Positions 13,079 to 15,540 of a DNA stretch of 15,540 nt are shown in pieces (position 1 is the stretch's first letter; the number at the start of each line of letters is the position of its first letter). The translations under genes and the position numbers were made by a program. The DNA comes from CAZVEE01 sp964625525. GTDB lineage: Bacteria > Pseudomonadota > Alphaproteobacteria > JAJFIK01. A model generated the notes under the pieces. The model saw nothing but the letters and a program-made list of their open reading frames with translations, was not told the DNA's origin and did not search any database. The DNA is taken from NCBI GenBank assembly GCA_964625525.1, contig CAZVEE010000084.1, positions 1 to 15,540 on the forward strand, read 5' to 3'.

Positions 13079-14140
13079 TTAGCGGGAGCCGCGGCGCCGT
13101 TTCTGACGTTCCGCCCGGCGCGCAAGGCTGAGCAAGGTGCGATGCCCGATCAGCGCATCGGGCAAGCCCGTGGATTTACTCTGGCGTTCCGCCTCGCTCA
13201 AGGCCGTGAGCGCGGTTTCCACATCTGGCGGTGACCACAAGCCCAACTGCGCCTTGATACGATCCTGCCGTTTGAAATGAACGGGGGGACGCGCGCGCCG
13301 CAGAGTGTCATCAAGGCCCGCGCCAGCAGCGATGGCTGACGTCCACTGGTGCAGGTTCTGGAAATGCAACGCGACACCGCGTAGAAGCGCGGCGGCTGGG
13401 AGCCCGGTCTGCAAGGCACGGCCATAGGCGCGATCAAAGTCGTTGAGATCGCCACCCGCGACTTGGTCGGCCAGCATATCCGCGGCGTTGTCCATGTCGG
13501 CGGGCAGACAGGCCTCCACATCGTCAAGCGTCACGGTGCCGCCGGATGAGCCCTTATAGAGAGCCAGTTTCTCAATTTCCTGGCGGCTCACGCCCCGGTC
13601 GGCGCCGAGGCGCTGGGTCAGGAGATCGAGCGCGGCGGGCTCAATGCCGAGGCCTTCGTCTTTTAGGCTGGCTCGAACCAGACCGGCGATGGCGCGGGCG
13701 TCATCGGTATAGCATGGCACGCTGCCCGCATTCGGGGCCTCTTCGGCGGCCTTGCGCAATGCGGATCGCGGTCCGAGATCTCCGGCCTCGATGACCACAA
13801 ATGCGTCGGGTTTGAGCGCCCCGGCCTCCACGTCTTTCAGAAAGGCCTGCACGATGCGCGCGGCGCCATCGCCGCCAAGGCGCACATGCACCGCCCGGGC
13901 TCCAGGCACGAGGGAGAGCGCGGCGGCCTCATCGGCGAGCCGTGCGGGGTCGGCTTTCAAGACGGCTTCGGTCAGGTCACTGGCGCGCAATGGATCTGGC
14001 GGGTCACCGCATAGGCGCGTGAGAACCGCGCGGGCCCGCTCTCGCACCAGGCCCTCGTCAGGACCGTAGATAAGCACGGCGGCAATGTGAGATGGCGGGG
14101 CGGCGAGGAAGCGGTCGGCGTCGGCGGCCTTGATCTTCAT
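13079..14140 (-). CDS. holA: DNA polymerase III subunit delta
   Basis: HolA is the clamp-loader subunit that opens the beta sliding clamp. From the ATG at 14140 the product is 353 residues, close to the usual 335-350. Family features are the start MKIKAADADRFL, the degenerate nucleotide-fold motif YGPDEGLVRERA (about 25-36), a segment with VVIEAGDLGPRSALRKAAE in domain II, and the helical C-terminal collar with ALHFQNLHQW. The C terminus is very basic. An upstream extension to 14194 would overlap lptE heavily and precedes the conserved start, so I reject it. There is no clear ribosome binding site; the start lies 4 nt after the lptE stop, so translational coupling is likely. The gene is the last of the leuS-lptE-holA operon. 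Confidence 0.94.
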   Translation of the reverse strand: MKIKAADADRFLAAPPSHIAAVLIYGPDEGLVRERARAVLTRLCGDPPDPLRASDLTEAVLKADPARLADEAAALSLVPGARAVHVRLGGDGAARIVQAFLKDVEAGALKPDAFVVIEAGDLGPRSALRKAAEEAPNAGSVPCYTDDARAIAGLVRASLKDEGLGIEPAALDLLTQRLGADRGVSRQEIEKLALYKGSSGGTVTLDDVEACLPADMDNAADMLADQVAGGDLNDFDRAYGRALQTGLPAAALLRGVALHFQNLHQWTSAIAAGAGLDDTLRRARPPVHFKRQDRIKAQLGLWSPPDVETALTALSEAERQSKSTGLPDALIGHRTLLSLARRAERQKRRRGSR

Positions 14141-14144
14141 GGTG

Positions 14145-14687
14145 TTAGTTGGTGCTTTGGCGGTCGCGTTCGGCCCGGTCGAAGAAAATGGCAATGCGGA
14201 TTTTCACGTCGTCGGCAATATCCTGGGCCGCACGCTCTTCCGCGTCGCGCTGAGCGGACAGCGTCGCGAACTGATTATCCACCACGTTGTATGCGGCGAC
14301 AGATCGGCTCTTGCCGTTGAACATAACCTCATTCGTTTCGATATCGGTTAGTTCGTACACGGCCACGAGCTGATAGTTGAAGCGTGTGATAGAGGCATCG
14401 CGCTCCACGGCGACGCCTTCCCGTTCGTCCCGCAGGCGCACGCGCAGCTCGTATTTCGGCTCGGCGCTGGCGCGGGTGGTGTGCAACCGGTCGATGAGAT
14501 TGGTGCGCACCAGATAATCCACCCGGTCATTGCGGGTGTTGAGACGGATGCGCGACAGTTCTTCATGGGCGCTGACGCCCGGGGCGTAATCGCCATAAAG
14601 CGGCCGGAAGCCACAGCCCGACAGAACGAGCCCGGCGGCAAGGGCGAGGGTGACGGCGGTCAAGGGCCGGCGGATCATGAGGGACAC
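14145..14687 (-). CDS. lptE: LPS assembly lipoprotein LptE
   Basis: LptE is the outer-membrane lipoprotein that plugs the LptD barrel during the last step of lipopolysaccharide export. The product is 180 residues. It has a lipoprotein signal peptide: basic RR at 6-7, a hydrophobic stretch at 9-22, and the lipobox LSGC with lipidated Cys25. GFRPLYG follows, a hallmark of the alphaproteobacterial LptE family. The rest is a mixed alpha/beta domain with YELRVRL and FNYQLVAVYEL. Two starts are possible: GTG at 14687 with GGGAG 7 nt upstream, or ATG at 14678 with AAGGG 8 nt upstream; both give a working signal peptide. The gene lies 30 nt downstream of leuS and 4 nt upstream of holA in one operon. 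Confidence 0.93.
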   Translation of the reverse strand: MSLMIRRPLTAVTLALAAGLVLSGCGFRPLYGDYAPGVSAHEELSRIRLNTRNDRVDYLVRTNLIDRLHTTRASAEPKYELRVRLRDEREGVAVERDASITRFNYQLVAVYELTDIETNEVMFNGKSRSVAAYNVVDNQFATLSAQRDAEERAAQDIADDVKIRIAIFFDRAERDRQSTN

Positions 14688-14699
14688 CCTTTTGCTCCC

Positions 14700-14719
14700 G
14701 ATCTCACGAGGTTGAGATC
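14700..14719 (-). other. Hairpin between leuS and lptE
   Basis: Arms GATCTCA (14700-14706) and TGAGATC (14713-14719) form a perfect 7-bp stem with a 6-nt loop. It overlaps the leuS stop codon and ends just before the lptE ribosome binding region. No T tract follows on the minus strand, so it is not a usual intrinsic terminator. It could act in mRNA processing or in tuning lptE translation. Confidence 0.55.
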
Positions 14720-15540
14720 ACACGACGATATTCACGATCCGCTTGGGCACGACGATGACCTTTTTAGGGGTCTTGCCATCGAGCGCCTTTTGCACCGTGG
14801 TACTGGCCAAGGCTACCGCCTCGATGGCGGCCTGGTCCATGGCCAGATCCACTTCGATTTCGCCGCGCCGCTTGCCGTTCACCTGCACCGGCAGGGTGAT
14901 GCGATCGTCGCGGATCAGGGCCGGGTCGGCGTCGGGCCAGGGGGTCTGGGCAACCCAGGTGGTGTGGCCCAGGCGTTCCCAGGCCTCCTCGGCCAGATGG
15001 GGCATCATGGGCGCAATCAGTTGGCTGATGGCTTCGAGCGCTTCACGCCGGGCCCAGGTGGCGCCCGCATCGGACGGGTCGGCCTTTGCGGTGAAGCTGG
15101 AGAGTTCGTTGGTGATTTCGTAGAGACGGGCCACGGCCCGATTGAACCGGAACGCGTCGATGTCGTCGGTTACATCGCGAATGGCTTTATGCGTTGCGCG
15201 GCGCATGGCTTGCGCCGCCGAGGACAGCTCCGGGACCGGCGTGCCGGGGGCGGGCAGCTGGCCTTGCGCTTCGGTGACCAGGCGCCAGACCCTTTGGGTA
15301 AAGCGCCAGGCGCCATCAATGCCGGCTTGGGTCCATTCCACGTCGCGCTCAGGCGGGGTATCGGAGAGTACGAACCATCGCGCTGCATCGGCCCCATACT
15401 GATCAACGATGAGATCCAGATCGGCCACGTTCTTTTTGGACTTGGACATTTTTTCAATGGGGCCAACCGTGACAGGTTCGCCATTTCCTCCGTGCACGAA
15501 GGGCTTACCGTCAATCCAGTCCAGCTCGTCCGGGCTGCGC
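14718..15540 (-). CDS. leuS: Leucyl-tRNA synthetase, C-terminal fragment
   Basis: The frame runs open from the right edge to TGA at 14718-14720, giving about 274 residues of the C-terminal third of LeuRS, which attaches leucine to tRNA-Leu in the cytoplasm. The class I catalytic signature KMSKS is present in IEKMSKSKKN, followed by VDQYGADAARWFVLSDTPPERD, which completes the catalytic domain. The helical anticodon-binding domain follows, with PMMPHLAEEAWERLG. The small C-terminal domain has LPVQVNGKRRGEIEV and ends KRIVNIVV, as usual for the family. The N-terminal two thirds, including the editing domain, lie outside the window. It is the upstream gene of a leuS-lptE-holA operon, an arrangement found in other alphaproteobacteria. 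Confidence 0.97.
   Translation of the reverse strand, partial: RSPDELDWIDGKPFVHGGNGEPVTVGPIEKMSKSKKNVADLDLIVDQYGADAARWFVLSDTPPERDVEWTQAGIDGAWRFTQRVWRLVTEAQGQLPAPGTPVPELSSAAQAMRRATHKAIRDVTDDIDAFRFNRAVARLYEITNELSSFTAKADPSDAGATWARREALEAISQLIAPMMPHLAEEAWERLGHTTWVAQTPWPDADPALIRDDRITLPVQVNGKRRGEIEVDLAMDQAAIEAVALASTTVQKALDGKTPKKVIVVPKRIVNIVV

Noticed and set aside
14141..14194. Upstream extension of holA to 14194
   Set aside because: It would overlap the 3' end of lptE by 50 nt, and the added 18 residues precede the conserved MKIKAADADRFL start.
14274..14282. TTATCCACC, one mismatch from a DnaA box
   Set aside because: It is a single inexact copy inside lptE with no cluster, so it is not evidence for a replication origin here.

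Overview
The window is a chromosomal segment of an alphaproteobacterium, probably close to the replication origin. The evidence is the gene order rho (end) / DUF6489-mnmE / mnmG / rsmG / parA / parB, then a convergent leuS-lptE-holA block. Two perfect 16-bp parS palindromes (TGTTTCACGTGAAACA) flank mnmG, the second inside rsmG. This arrangement is characteristic of Alphaproteobacteria. The genus cannot be named from the sequence alone. Composition looks moderately GC-rich throughout, with no obvious foreign block.

Layout. 1-269: 3' end of rho (+), closed by a bidirectional intrinsic terminator at about 305-343. 372-1862 (-): a two-helix membrane protein with a TPR-like region and an acidic tail, function unknown. 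1991-4137 (-): a two-gene operon of a membrane-anchored beta-propeller protein followed by a short-chain dehydrogenase, joined by an ATGA overlap. 4213-4833 (+): a TetR-type repressor divergent from that operon; the short gap between them holds a 9-bp inverted repeat that is the likely operator. 4830-6530 (-): dienelactone hydrolase followed by a zinc-free quinone oxidoreductase. 6531-6852: intergenic region with a 13-bp tandem repeat array, interrupted by exactly 100 N. 6853-11179 (+): DUF6489 protein, MnmE, MnmG and RsmG (tRNA wobble modification and 16S rRNA methylation). 11207-13024 (+): ParA and ParB. 13079-15540 (-): LeuS (C-terminal part), LptE and HolA.

How it works together. ParB binds the two parS sites, loads as a CTP-dependent clamp, and with ParA segregates the origin region. 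MnmE and MnmG together modify U34 of tRNAs. LptE serves lipopolysaccharide export, HolA is the clamp-loader delta subunit, and LeuS charges tRNA-Leu. The stretch from about 270 to 6530 lies between rho and mnmE, which are close neighbours in many alphaproteobacteria, and so looks like a lineage-specific accessory block of redox and hydrolase genes, part of it under local TetR control.

The least explained elements are the TetR-controlled propeller/SDR pair, the TPR membrane protein, and the 13-bp array. Each array unit carries a perfect TTGACA hexamer on the minus strand. I saw no phage, IS, CRISPR, tRNA or rRNA elements.
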